This document shows positions 51,511 to 62,950 of a stretch of 64,000 nucleotides of DNA, one piece after another; the first letter of the stretch is position 1, and each line of letters starts with the position of its first letter. Both the position numbers and the translations under genes were made by a program. The notes beneath the pieces are model-generated. The model saw only the letters and a list, made by a program, of their open reading frames with translations. It did no database searches and was not told where the DNA came from. Source of the stretch: JAHJQZ01 sp963676075 (GTDB lineage Bacteria; Pseudomonadota; Alphaproteobacteria; Rhizobiales; Devosiaceae); the NCBI GenBank assembly GCA_963676075.2, contig CAXXNZ010000028.1, forward strand, positions 1 through 64,000, given 5' to 3'.

Positions 51511-51702
51511 CTAACTTCCGCTCTTTTCGTTGAGAACGGTCTTGATGCGCGCGATATCGCGGCGCACCGCCCTCACCGTCGAGGTCTTTTCCAGCTGCTG
51601 GGTAGCGCGCTGGAACCTCAGGTTGAACTGTTCCTTCTTGAGCTTGCCGAGTTCATCGGTGAGCTCGTCGACCGTCTTTGCCCTAACGTCTGTAATCTTC
51701 AT
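51511..51702 (-). CDS. rpmC: 50S ribosomal protein L29
   Basis: This 63-residue helical hairpin protein at the tunnel exit binds signal recognition particle and trigger factor. It has DVRAKTVDELTDELGKLKKEQFNLRFQ and VRRDIARIKTVLNEK. Lies 13 bases after rplP. Confidence 0.96.
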   Translation of the reverse strand: MKITDVRAKTVDELTDELGKLKKEQFNLRFQRATQQLEKTSTVRAVRRDIARIKTVLNEKSGS

Positions 51703-51715
51703 GATCAGCGCGCTC

Positions 51716-52129
51716 CTAGTCGGCGATACGCGTTACGAAACGCGTCTTGATCGGCAGCTTCATTGCGGCGAGACGGAGCGCTTCGCGAGCGGTCACTTCG
51801 TCGACGCCGTCGATCTCGAACATGACGCGGCCAGGATGAACACGGGCTGCCCAGTACTCGAGAGCGCCCTTGCCCTTACCCATGCGGACTTCGGTGGGCT
51901 TCTTGGAAACCGGCAGGTCCGGGAAGATGCGGATCCAGACACGGCCCTGGCGCTTCATGGCACGGGTCATGGCACGGCGAGCCGCTTCGATCTGGCGGGC
52001 GGTCACACGTTCCGGCTCCTGAGCCTTCAGGCCGTACTGGCCGAAGTCGAGGGAATACCCGCCCTTGGCAGCGCCGTGGATGCGGCCCTTGTGCGCCTTG
52101 CGGAACTTGGTGCGCGTTGGTTGCAGCAT
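51716..52129 (-). CDS. rplP: 50S ribosomal protein L16
   Basis: This 137-residue protein lies at the A-site and peptidyl-transferase region. It has MLQPTRTKFRKAHKGRIHGAA, QIEAARRAMTRAMKRQGRVWIRIFPD, PVSKKPTEVRMGKGKG and EALRLAAMKLPIKTRFV. Confidence 0.97.
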   Translation of the reverse strand: MLQPTRTKFRKAHKGRIHGAAKGGYSLDFGQYGLKAQEPERVTARQIEAARRAMTRAMKRQGRVWIRIFPDLPVSKKPTEVRMGKGKGALEYWAARVHPGRVMFEIDGVDEVTAREALRLAAMKLPIKTRFVTRIAD

Positions 52130-52141
52130 GATGAACTATCC

Positions 52142-52867
52142 TTACTTCGCGGCCGGTTCACGTTCGCGGCGACGAGGCTGCTGGTTCTGACCACCGCCCT
52201 CGCCTTCAACGGCGCGGCGTTCGTGGGCTGACGGATCGTGTTCCATCACTTCGCCCTTGAAGACCCACACCTTGATGCCGATGACGCCATAGGTCGTATG
52301 GGCTTCGGCAAAACCGAAATCGATGTCGGCACGAAGGGTATGCAGCGGCACACGGCCCTCGCGGTACCATTCGGTGCGGGCGATGTCGGCACCACCGAGG
52401 CGGCCACCAACGTTGACGCGGATGCCCTGGGCGCCCATGCGCATCGCCGTCTGCACGGCGCGCTTCATGGCGCGACGGAAGGCAACGCGGCGTTCGAGCT
52501 GCTGGGCAATACCCTGCGCGACAAGATTGGCATCGGTTTCCGGCTTGCGCACTTCGACGATGTTGATGTGCACTTCCGAAGAGGTGAACTTCTTCACCTT
52601 GTTGCGGATCTTGTCGATGTCGGCGCCCTTCTTGCCGATCACGATGCCCGGACGGGCAGTGTGGATCGACACGCGGCACTTGCGGTGCGGACGCTCGATG
52701 ACGATCTTGGAGACCGCGGCCTGCTTCAGTTCCTTCTGAAGCATTTTGCGGATCTTCAGATCTTCCTGCAGCAACGAACCATAGTCGGCGCGCGAAGCGA
52801 ACCAGCGCGAATCCCAGGTGCGGTTGATACCGAGCCGAAGGCCGACGGGATTGATTTTCTGACCCAT
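52142..52867 (-). CDS. rpsC: 30S ribosomal protein S3
   Basis: This 241-residue mRNA-entry protein has a KH domain. It starts MGQKINPVGLRLGINRTWDSRW, then IVIGKKGADIDKIRNKVKKF, MRMGAQGIRVNVGGRLGGADIART and VGIKVWVFKGE-type GVIGIKVWVFKGEVME. A low-complexity basic tail rich in Gln, Arg and Ala completes it. Confidence 0.97.
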   Translation of the reverse strand: MGQKINPVGLRLGINRTWDSRWFASRADYGSLLQEDLKIRKMLQKELKQAAVSKIVIERPHRKCRVSIHTARPGIVIGKKGADIDKIRNKVKKFTSSEVHINIVEVRKPETDANLVAQGIAQQLERRVAFRRAMKRAVQTAMRMGAQGIRVNVGGRLGGADIARTEWYREGRVPLHTLRADIDFGFAEAHTTYGVIGIKVWVFKGEVMEHDPSAHERRAVEGEGGGQNQQPRRREREPAAK

Positions 52868-53247
52868 TATGCGGTCTCCTCGACTTCGCGCACCACGATC
52901 GTCAGGTGCGAGAAAGGTTTCAGGATGCGGGCGCCACGGCCGCGGGCACGGGCGGTGAAACGCTTCATCACCAGCGAGTTACCCACAAAGGCTTCGGCCA
53001 CGACGAGAGCGTCGGGGTCGAGATTGTGATTGTTCTCGGCGTTGGCGATGGCGCTTTCGAGCGTCTTCTTGACCGGGCCGGCGATGCGCTTGCGCGAGAA
53101 GGTCAGTTCGGCCAGAGCCTTGTCGACCTTCTTGCCGCGGATCTGGGCGGCCACGAGGTTGAGCTTCTGAGGGCTCGTGCGCAGCATCCTGAGCACGGCC
53201 TTGGCCTCGTTGTCCTTGAGGGCGCGTTCGGTCTTGTGCTTGCCCAT
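52867..53247 (-). CDS. rplV: 50S ribosomal protein L22
   Basis: This 126-residue protein has a loop that lines the nascent-peptide tunnel and is a macrolide-resistance locus. It has EAKAVLRMLRTSPQKLNLVAAQIRGK, AIANAENNHNLDPDALVVAEAFVG and FTARARGRGARILKPFSHLTIVV. The ATG at 53247 gives MGKHKTERAL; an upstream in-frame start would overlap rpsS and add a spurious 27 residues. Confidence 0.96.
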   Translation of the reverse strand: MGKHKTERALKDNEAKAVLRMLRTSPQKLNLVAAQIRGKKVDKALAELTFSRKRIAGPVKKTLESAIANAENNHNLDPDALVVAEAFVGNSLVMKRFTARARGRGARILKPFSHLTIVVREVEETA

Positions 53248-53248
53248 C

Positions 53249-53527
53249 TTATTTCCTCTTGGCCTTCTTGTCGGCCGCGTGCCCGTAGTAGGTGCGGGTC
53301 GGCGAGAATTCGCCGAACTTGTGGCCAATCATGTCCTCGGTCACGGAAACCGGGATGTGCTTGTTGCCGTTGTAGACACCGAAGGTCAGACCGACGAACT
53401 GCGGCAGGATCGTGGAGCGACGGCTCCAGATCTTGATGACCTCGTTGCGGCCGCTCTCACGCGACTTCTCGGCTTTCTTCAGCAGATACCCGTCGACGAA
53501 CGGGCCTTTCCAGATGGAACGGGTCAT
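53249..53527 (-). CDS. rpsS: 30S ribosomal protein S19
   Basis: This 92-residue head protein contacts S13. It has TRSIWKGPFVDGYLLKKAEK, IKIWSRRSTILPQFVGLTFGVYNG and MIGHKFGEFSPTRTYYGHAADKK. One base separates it from rplV. Confidence 0.97.
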   Translation of the reverse strand: MTRSIWKGPFVDGYLLKKAEKSRESGRNEVIKIWSRRSTILPQFVGLTFGVYNGNKHIPVSVTEDMIGHKFGEFSPTRTYYGHAADKKAKRK

Positions 53528-53533
53528 GGGGAA

Positions 53534-54373
53534 TTACCTGCCCTTCTTGGCGTGACGCGAACGGACAATGAACTTGTCCGTCGACTTGTTCGAACGGGTG
53601 CGCTTGCCCTTGGTCGGCACGCCCCACGGGGAGACCGGATGACGACCACCCGAGGTCCGGCCTTCACCACCGCCGTGCGGGTGATCGACCGGGTTCATGA
53701 CGACGCCGCGAACGACCGGGCGCTTGCCCAGCCAGCGGCTGCGGCCGGCCTTGCCGATCGAGGTGTTTGAGTGGTCCTGGTTGGAAACGGCGCCAACCGT
53801 TGCAAGGCACGATCCGCTGACCAGGCGCTGTTCGCCGGAGTTGAGCCTCAGGATCGCCATGCCCTGGTCGCGACCAACATACTGAGCATAGGCACCCGCC
53901 GAACGGGCGATCTGCCCGCCCTTGCGTGGCTTCATCTCGACGTTGTGCACGATAGTACCGACCGGCATGCGCTCAAGCGGCATGGTGTTGCCCGGCTTGA
54001 CGTCCACGGAACCTTCCGAGGAGATCACCTTGTCGCCGGCACTCAGGCGCTGCGGAGCAATGATATAGGCCTGCTCGCCGTCGCTGTAGGTGACCAGCGC
54101 GATGAACGCCGTGCGGTTCGGATCGTACTCAAGACGCTCGACCGTCGCCTCGACATCGAACTTCACACGCTTGAAGTCGATGATGCGATAGGAGCGCTTG
54201 TGCCCGCCGCCACGATGATAGGCCGTGGTACGGCCGGTGTTGTTGCGACCACCCTTCTTGGAAAGGCCCTCGGTCAGTTTCTTGACCGGCTGGCCGTTCC
54301 ACAACTGGGAGCGGTCAACAGTAACGAGCTGTCGGCGGCCGGGAGAGGTCGGATTGTAGGTTTTCAAAGCCAT
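53534..54373 (-). CDS. rplB: 50S ribosomal protein L2
   Basis: This 279-residue protein is needed for subunit association and peptidyl transfer. It has MALKTYNPTSPGRRQLVTVD, GGRNNTGRTTAYHRGGGHKRSYRI, and the C-terminal signature VVRGVVMNPVDHPHGGGEGRTSGGRHPVSPWG with the essential His in PVDHPHGGG. Confidence 0.98.
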   Translation of the reverse strand: MALKTYNPTSPGRRQLVTVDRSQLWNGQPVKKLTEGLSKKGGRNNTGRTTAYHRGGGHKRSYRIIDFKRVKFDVEATVERLEYDPNRTAFIALVTYSDGEQAYIIAPQRLSAGDKVISSEGSVDVKPGNTMPLERMPVGTIVHNVEMKPRKGGQIARSAGAYAQYVGRDQGMAILRLNSGEQRLVSGSCLATVGAVSNQDHSNTSIGKAGRSRWLGKRPVVRGVVMNPVDHPHGGGEGRTSGGRHPVSPWGVPTKGKRTRSNKSTDKFIVRSRHAKKGR

Positions 54374-54393
54374 GGTCTAGTCCCTTTCCGCCT

Positions 54394-54690
54394 CTAGAGG
54401 CCCGTCGCGATGTCGATCGACTGGCCGTCAGCGAGTGTGACGATTGCCTTCTTGACCGCATTGCGCCGGCCGAGATAGCCGCGGAAACGCTTGAGCTTGC
54501 CCTTGCGGACCAGCGTGTTGACCGCCGTCACCTTCACCGAGAACAGGGCCTCGATGGCGTCCTTGATCTCGGGCTTGGTGGCGTCGATGGCGACATCGAA
54601 AATCACCTGATTGGATTCCGAGGCCATGGTCGACTTTTCGGTGACGACCGGATTTCGGATGATGTCGTAGTGAGCGAGTTTGTCGGTCAT
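54394..54690 (-). CDS. rplW: 50S ribosomal protein L23
   Basis: This 98-residue tunnel-exit protein docks trigger factor and SRP. It has YDIIRNPVVTEKSTMASE, AIEALFSVKVTAVNTLVRKGKLKRFRG and KKAIVTLADGQSID. Overlaps rplD by 4 bases. Confidence 0.97.
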   Translation of the reverse strand: MTDKLAHYDIIRNPVVTEKSTMASESNQVIFDVAIDATKPEIKDAIEALFSVKVTAVNTLVRKGKLKRFRGYLGRRNAVKKAIVTLADGQSIDIATGL

Positions 54691-55307
54691 CCGAGGCGCG
54701 CCTCCAGCGCTTCAAGTGCCGCCTTGGTCAGGACCAGCTTGTGACGACGAAGGATGTCGTACACGTTGATCCCCTGTGCCGGCAGCACGTCGATCAGAGG
54801 GATGTTGCGCGCCGCCTGAGCGAAATTCTTGTCGATCTCGGCGCCGTCGATGATCAGGGCATTGGCAAGTCCGATGCCACCGAATGCCTTCCGGAGCTCG
54901 GCAGTCTTGCCGTCCTTGGAGACCGCGGTCTCGAGGATGACGAGTTCACCGGCCTTGGCCTTGGACGACAGCGCATGCTTGAGCGCCAGCGCCCTCACCT
55001 TCTTGGGAAGATCGAAGGCATGGGAACGCGGGGTCGGGCCGAAAGCGCGACCGCCACCACGGAACTGCGGAGCCGAACGGGCGCCGTGACGGGCGACACC
55101 GCCGCCCTTCTGGCGACCGACGCGCTTGGTGGTGGCGCGGATCTCGGAGCGGTTCTTGACGTCGTGGGTGCCGGCCTGGCGCTTGGCGAGCTGATAGCGA
55201 ACCATGCGCTGAAGCAGGTCCTGGCGGGGTTCGAGACCGAACACACCGTCAGAAAGGTTCACCGAACCCTTGGCCTTGCCGTCGAGGGTTGTGACTTGAA
55301 GTTCCAT
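54687..55307 (-). CDS. rplD: 50S ribosomal protein L4
   Basis: This 206-residue protein has a loop in the exit tunnel; it represses the S10 operon in E. coli. It has RAGTHDVKNRSEI, VGRQKGGGVARHGARSAPQFRGGGRAFGP, and ALKHALSSKAKAGELVILE. Overlaps rplC by one base. Confidence 0.97.
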   Translation of the reverse strand: MELQVTTLDGKAKGSVNLSDGVFGLEPRQDLLQRMVRYQLAKRQAGTHDVKNRSEIRATTKRVGRQKGGGVARHGARSAPQFRGGGRAFGPTPRSHAFDLPKKVRALALKHALSSKAKAGELVILETAVSKDGKTAELRKAFGGIGLANALIIDGAEIDKNFAQAARNIPLIDVLPAQGINVYDILRRHKLVLTKAALEALEARLG

Positions 55308-56014
55308 TATTCGTTACTCCCCTCGGCCGGAGCGGCTTCCGCCACCGTGAACGAGCCGGGAAACTGCACACCATCCTGCTTGCCGTACTTGACGGCGTCG
55401 CGGATCATGATCCAGCCGCCCTTGGCGCCCGGCACAGAACCCCTGACCATGATCAGGCCACGTTCGATGTCGGTCTTGACCACTTCGACGTTCTGGGTCG
55501 TGACACGGGCTGCGCCCATGTGACCGGCCATCTTCTTGCCCTTGAACACCTTGCCGGGGTCCTGGCTGTTGCCGGTCGAGCCGTGCGCACGGTGCGAAAC
55601 CGAAACGCCGTGGCTGGCACGCATGCCGCCGAAATTGTGACGCTTCATGGCGCCGGCAAAGCCCTTGCCGATCGAAGTGCCGGTGACGTCAACCTTCTGA
55701 CCAATGGCGAAATGGTCGGCCTTGAGAGCCGCGCCCACTTCAATCAGATTGTCCTCGGAAACGCGGAACTCGGCGACGATGCGCTTTGGCTCCACCTTGG
55801 CGACGGCAAACTGGCCACGTTCGGCCTTGGTGACGTTCTTGGGACGAACGGTACCGGCGCCGAGCTGCAGCGCGACGTAGCCGTCCTTGTCCTGTGTCCG
55901 CTGGCCTACCACCTGGCAGTTCTGCAAACCCAGCACCGTGACGGGCACATGGCTACCGTCCTCGGCGAATATCCGGGTCATGCCCAGCTTTTGTGCGATC
56001 ACTCCAGAACGCAT
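55307..56014 (-). CDS. rplC: 50S ribosomal protein L3
   Basis: This 235-residue early-assembly protein has MRSGVIAQKLGMTRIFAEDG, VDVTGTSIGKGFAGAMKRHNFGG, RASHGVSVSHRAHGSTGNSQDPGKVFKGKKMAGHMG. The ATG at 56014 follows AAGGTTGGA and matches the family N-terminus; an upstream GTG would add three residues. Confidence 0.96.
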   Translation of the reverse strand: MRSGVIAQKLGMTRIFAEDGSHVPVTVLGLQNCQVVGQRTQDKDGYVALQLGAGTVRPKNVTKAERGQFAVAKVEPKRIVAEFRVSEDNLIEVGAALKADHFAIGQKVDVTGTSIGKGFAGAMKRHNFGGMRASHGVSVSHRAHGSTGNSQDPGKVFKGKKMAGHMGAARVTTQNVEVVKTDIERGLIMVRGSVPGAKGGWIMIRDAVKYGKQDGVQFPGSFTVAEAAPAEGSNE

Positions 56015-56124
56015 CGGTTCCAACCTTTGTTCTCAGTGTCTTGCGCGCATTCGCGAAGAAGAGGCGCAACACTTTCCAACTTCGCGTGTCCGTCTGGCCG
56101 AAGCCCGAACACGCCGTGAATTCA

Positions 56125-56433
<309 letters not shown>

Positions 56434-56488
56434 GCTGATTTTCCTGACGAAAAGAGGCGGCGCGCGTCATCCGCGCGCCGCGAATGGT

Positions 56489-57679
<1,191 letters not shown>

Positions 57680-57746
57680 TTCGCTCTCTCCGTAATCTCA
57701 GCTCAAGGGCTGGCGTAATCTGTGTTCGATCCCAAGCGGGTTCGGC

Positions 57747-59837
<2,091 letters not shown>

Positions 59838-59859
59838 GAGGGGTCTCTTGTTCCTAAGG

Positions 59860-60330
59860 CTACCAGCGGTAATGCGAGAAGGCGCGGTTGGCTTCAGCCA
59901 TGCGATGCGTGTCTTCACGCTTCTTCACAGCCTGGCCACGGCCATTGACCGCATCCATCAGTTCGCCGCCGAGGCGTTCGCGCATGGTGTTTTCACCACG
60001 CTTGCGGGCGCTGTCGATCAGCCAGCGAATGGCAAGAGCCTGCTGGCGCTCGGTGCGAACCTCGACCGGAACCTGGTAGGTGGCGCCGCCGACGCGGCGG
60101 GAGCGCACTTCGACGGACGGCCGGATGTTGTCCAGAGCCTGATGGAAGACCCCGATCGGATCCTGCTTCAGACGGTTCTCGACAAGATCGAACGCCCCAT
60201 AGACGATTGACTCGGCAGAAGACTTCTTGCCGTCAAGCATCAGGGAGTTCATCATTTTGGTGACAACGACGTCGCCGAACTTGGGATCCGGAATGATGTC
60301 GCGTTTTTCTGCACGGTGGCGGCGGGACAT
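59860..60330 (-). CDS. rpsG: 30S ribosomal protein S7
   Basis: This 156-residue primary binder of the 16S rRNA 3' domain has MSRRHRAEKRDIIPDPKFGD, VVTKMMNSLMLDGKKSSAESIVYGAFD, VRSRRVGGATYQVPVEV, and NTMRERLGGELMDAVNGRGQAVKKREDTHRMAEANRAFSHYRW. Confidence 0.98.
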   Translation of the reverse strand: MSRRHRAEKRDIIPDPKFGDVVVTKMMNSLMLDGKKSSAESIVYGAFDLVENRLKQDPIGVFHQALDNIRPSVEVRSRRVGGATYQVPVEVRTERQQALAIRWLIDSARKRGENTMRERLGGELMDAVNGRGQAVKKREDTHRMAEANRAFSHYRW

Positions 60331-60342
60331 AAATCGATCTCC

Positions 60343-60714
60343 TTACTTCGGACGCTTCGCGCCGTACTTCGAACGGCGTTGCTTGCGGTCCTTGACCGAC
60401 TGGGTGTCGAGCACGCCGCGAAGGATGTGGTAACGGACACCAGGCAAGTCGCGAACACGACCGCCGCGGATGAGCACAACAGAGTGCTCCTGCAGGTTGT
60501 GCCCCTCGCCCGGGATGTAGGAGATGACTTCACGCTGGTTGGTCAGGCGAACCTTGGCAACCTTGCGAAGCGCCGAGTTCGGCTTTTTCGGCGTGGTCGT
60601 ATAGACACGGGTGCAAACGCCGCGCTTCTGCGGATTTGCCTCCATTGCCGGAACCTTGTTCCGCTTGGGCTTGGACTGCCGGGGTTTCCGGATCAGCTGA
60701 TTAATGGTCGGCAT
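60343..60714 (-). CDS. rpsL: 30S ribosomal protein S12
   Basis: This 123-residue decoding-centre protein is the streptomycin target. It has MPTINQLIRKPRQSKPKRNKVPAM, CTRVYTTTPKKPNSALRKVAKVRLTN (the Lys in TPKKPNS is a resistance site and is wild type here), and VRDLPGVRYHILRGVLDTQSVKDR. The Asp of VRDLPGVRY is the RimO modification site; rimO is at 30310 in this window. It is the first gene of the ribosomal superoperon. Confidence 0.98.
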   Translation of the reverse strand: MPTINQLIRKPRQSKPKRNKVPAMEANPQKRGVCTRVYTTTPKKPNSALRKVAKVRLTNQREVISYIPGEGHNLQEHSVVLIRGGRVRDLPGVRYHILRGVLDTQSVKDRKQRRSKYGAKRPK

Positions 60715-60968
60715 TGCGCTCGAACCTTCTTCTCTATGTCCATTCTCACGTCGTAAAAAACGCCTGCAAACGCATCAAGCGCTCACGAAAACCTCTCTTG
60801 GTTTCCGGTGCGCTTGTCCAAAGGCAGAGGATCGCCTCCCTAAGGAAGCAATCGTGCATCAGGCGATGGCAACGTCTTTCACCAGGCGATGTGTTTGAAG
60901 CGCCCCGTTATCCGCCAAAGGGAGGCAGAAACCGTTTGCACTTCACGACCAACCGCAAAGGTGGCGTG
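60715..60968 (-). other. Long 5' leader of the ribosomal superoperon
   Basis: About 250 bases lie between the predicted promoter and rpsL. GCCTCCCT (60834-60841) can pair with AGGGAGGC (60919-60926), enclosing a loop of about 77 bases. GAAGGT serves as ribosome site before the ATG. No open frame with family features is seen. Confidence 0.5.
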
Positions 60969-60997
60969 GCTATAACCTTAGGAGTCGGTTCAGTCAA
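60969..60997 (-). promoter_or_regulatory. rpsL: Predicted promoter of the ribosomal superoperon (rpsL)
   Basis: On the minus strand TTGACT (60992-60997) and TATAGC (60969-60974) are separated by exactly 17 bases. This is the best consensus-like promoter in the window and points into the rpsL leader. Confidence 0.7.
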
Positions 60998-61303
60998 GGG
61001 CATGTGCCGATAAAAGCGGGCCAATCCGGGCGACTGGGTCTGCATGCGGGGGCGACATAAACGCCCCTGATGAGGCTTTGTTATAGCCGTTGCCAGCCTG
61101 TTGTTGCATTCGCCGTCGTATTGGACAAGCCTGCGCGCAGGCGAGGTTGTACTTCCCGACGGCGCGATGATTTTGCCAGTTTGCGACTCGATGGCGCGTA
61201 CTTTGACGCGTCCGGACGCAGGTTCTGGGCAATCGGCAAGGACGCTGCGCACCGATTCGGGATGAGTCGTCGCCGGGAATATGCGAATCTGGGGTACACA
61301 ATG
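60998..61303. other. Region between the divergent rpsL promoter and the YbjN gene
   Basis: About 300 bases. It is open in the frame of the YbjN gene from 61070, but the encoded residues are Arg/Cys-rich and lie before a clear signal peptide. I read it as noncoding upstream sequence with the YbjN promoter, not identifiable in detail. Confidence 0.45.
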
Positions 61304-61891
61304 ATGAAGCGAGCTGCTGTTCTGATGGGACTTCTGGTTTGCCAGGGCGCCTATGCCGCCGAAACCGGCACGATGATCGATGGCACCGACGTCGATTCCG
61401 TGGTCGGCATCGCCCGGGATTACGGCAGCGCCACTGTCGGGACTCAGCAAACCGGACAGGCGAAAATCGTCGCCCGCGTCGACGGCATCAATTATGTCGC
61501 ATTCTTTCAGAACTGCTCGTCCCCGCGCGTCTGCGACGACCTCAACCTCTATGCGGGATTTCTCGACGTCAAACCGAGCCAGGATCGAATCAATGCCTGG
61601 AACGCCTCGAAGCGCTTCGGCCGGGCCTATATCGATCCGGACGGCGACGCCGCCATCGAGATGGACATCAATCTCAAGAACGGCGTCAGTCCGGCCAATC
61701 TGAGCGCCAGTTTCGCCATCTGGCGCCTGATTCTCCGGCAATTCGTCGATTATCTGGAGCCCGATATGCCGGTCAGGGAACCGGTCGTCGTGCCGCCGCC
61801 GGTCGCGGATGCGGTCGTCGAGACCGATGACGGCGCTGCAAGTGAACATGGCGCAGCGGACAGCGAAGGCGACAAGCCGGCCGGTCACTGA
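61304..61891 (+). CDS. Secreted YbjN domain-containing protein
   Basis: This 195-residue protein starts with a signal peptide (MKRAAVLMGLLVCQGAYAAE), followed by a YbjN (PF10722) sensory-transduction-type domain: VARVDGINYVAFFQNCSSPRVCDDLNLYAGF, NAWNASKRFGRAYIDPDGDAAIEMDINLKNGV and LRQFVDYLE. An acidic, Pro-rich tail follows. It has two Cys (NCSSPRVC) that could form a disulfide in the periplasm. An ATG three bases earlier is an equal alternative start. Function unknown. Confidence 0.8.
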   Translation: MKRAAVLMGLLVCQGAYAAETGTMIDGTDVDSVVGIARDYGSATVGTQQTGQAKIVARVDGINYVAFFQNCSSPRVCDDLNLYAGFLDVKPSQDRINAWNASKRFGRAYIDPDGDAAIEMDINLKNGVSPANLSASFAIWRLILRQFVDYLEPDMPVREPVVVPPPVADAVVETDDGAASEHGAADSEGDKPAGH

Positions 61892-62034
61892 AGCCGACCT
61901 GTGCCTGTCTCATCGTCGACAGCACCGACGCAACATCGTCACACCGGCTTCCACGCAAATGCGAGCGGCAAGTAACGCATTGTATTTGTATCAATACTTC
62001 GCACGAATACTGGCTCTTGCCGGCGCCGAAAACG

Positions 62035-62724
62035 CTAGAGCTGCACCTGTTCGGGCACCACGAAGATGGCGAAGCCATCGTGGCCCTTGGACCCAACGGT
62101 CTGCAACACGGAAGCCGCCGTCGGGTTGATGTCGGAGATGTATTCCAAAACGGCGCGCGACCCCACCGTACTCGGATCGGTCGAATGCTCATCGACGATT
62201 CGGCCTTCGCGCACGACATTGTCGATAACGACGACGCCGCCGGGTCGCGTCAGCTTGAGCGCCCATTTGGCGTAAACGGTATTGTTGATCTTGTCGGCGT
62301 CGATGAACACGAAGTCGAACTTCGGGCGCAGTTCCTGGTAGAGCGTCGGCAGGACATCGGAGGCTGCGCCGACGCGCACCTCGACATGCTCTGACAGCCC
62401 TGCCCGCGCGATGTTTTCCTGTGCGACCCGGGCATGGTCGGAATCGTATTCGATCGTCACCACCTCACCTTCCGGCCCGGCAGCGCGCGCCAGATGGATG
62501 GTCGAATAGCCGGCCAGCGTACCGATCTCGAGGATGTAGCGGGCCTTGATCATCTGCACCAGCGTGGCAAGGAACCGTCCTTGCGACGATGAGACGCCGT
62601 GCGGCGGCAGTCCTTCCCGGTCGGCAACAAAAAGCGCTTCGACAAGGTCGGGATCGTCTTCTCCGAGAACCTTTTCGATATAGGCGTCAACGTCGCTCCA
62701 CAGATCTTCAAGCCTGTCGCTCAC
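62035..62724 (-). CDS. SAM-dependent O-methyltransferase (family 3, catechol-type)
   Basis: This 229-residue Rossmann methyltransferase of the PF01596 type has ARYILEIGTLAGYSTIHLARA (SAM motif I), VVTIEYDSDHARVAQENIARAG, FDFVFIDADKINNTVYAKWAL (metal-binding Asp) and RPGGVVVIDNVVREGRI (second metal Asp/Asn). The start is the GTG at 62724 (MSDRLEDLWSDVD), which has GGAAG upstream and fits the family length; an in-frame ATG at 62796 adds unlikely residues. The natural substrate is unknown. Confidence 0.9.
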   Translation of the reverse strand: MSDRLEDLWSDVDAYIEKVLGEDDPDLVEALFVADREGLPPHGVSSSQGRFLATLVQMIKARYILEIGTLAGYSTIHLARAAGPEGEVVTIEYDSDHARVAQENIARAGLSEHVEVRVGAASDVLPTLYQELRPKFDFVFIDADKINNTVYAKWALKLTRPGGVVVIDNVVREGRIVDEHSTDPSTVGSRAVLEYISDINPTAASVLQTVGSKGHDGFAIFVVPEQVQL

Positions 62725-62895
62725 CGTACTTCCCTTTCCAGAATATGATGCCTTTTCGCCGCGTGCCCGAAAGTCGCGTAAGGCTCCGAACTTCACGGAG
62801 TCCGGTTTGGCACAAGCATAATCCTGTAAAGTGATGGCGCAAAGTCTACGTATCGCCGCGGCACGATGTTCCGACTCGCAACCGAAAGCCGGACA

Positions 62896-62920
62896 CGAAA
62901 AAGGGGGCCGAAGCCCCCTT
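62896..62920 (-). terminator. Terminator of the phytase-like gene
   Basis: On the minus strand AAGGGGGC, loop TTCG, GCCCCCTT is followed by a TTT run, about 30 bases after the stop at 62951. Confidence 0.88.
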
Positions 62921-62950
62921 CCCCATCCCTAGAAACGCTAAGGTCGAAGG

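Noticed and set aside
61070..61303. N-terminal extension of the YbjN protein by 77 residues
   Set aside because: The extension is Arg/Cys-rich and would bury a clear signal peptide; the start at 61304 is far more likely.
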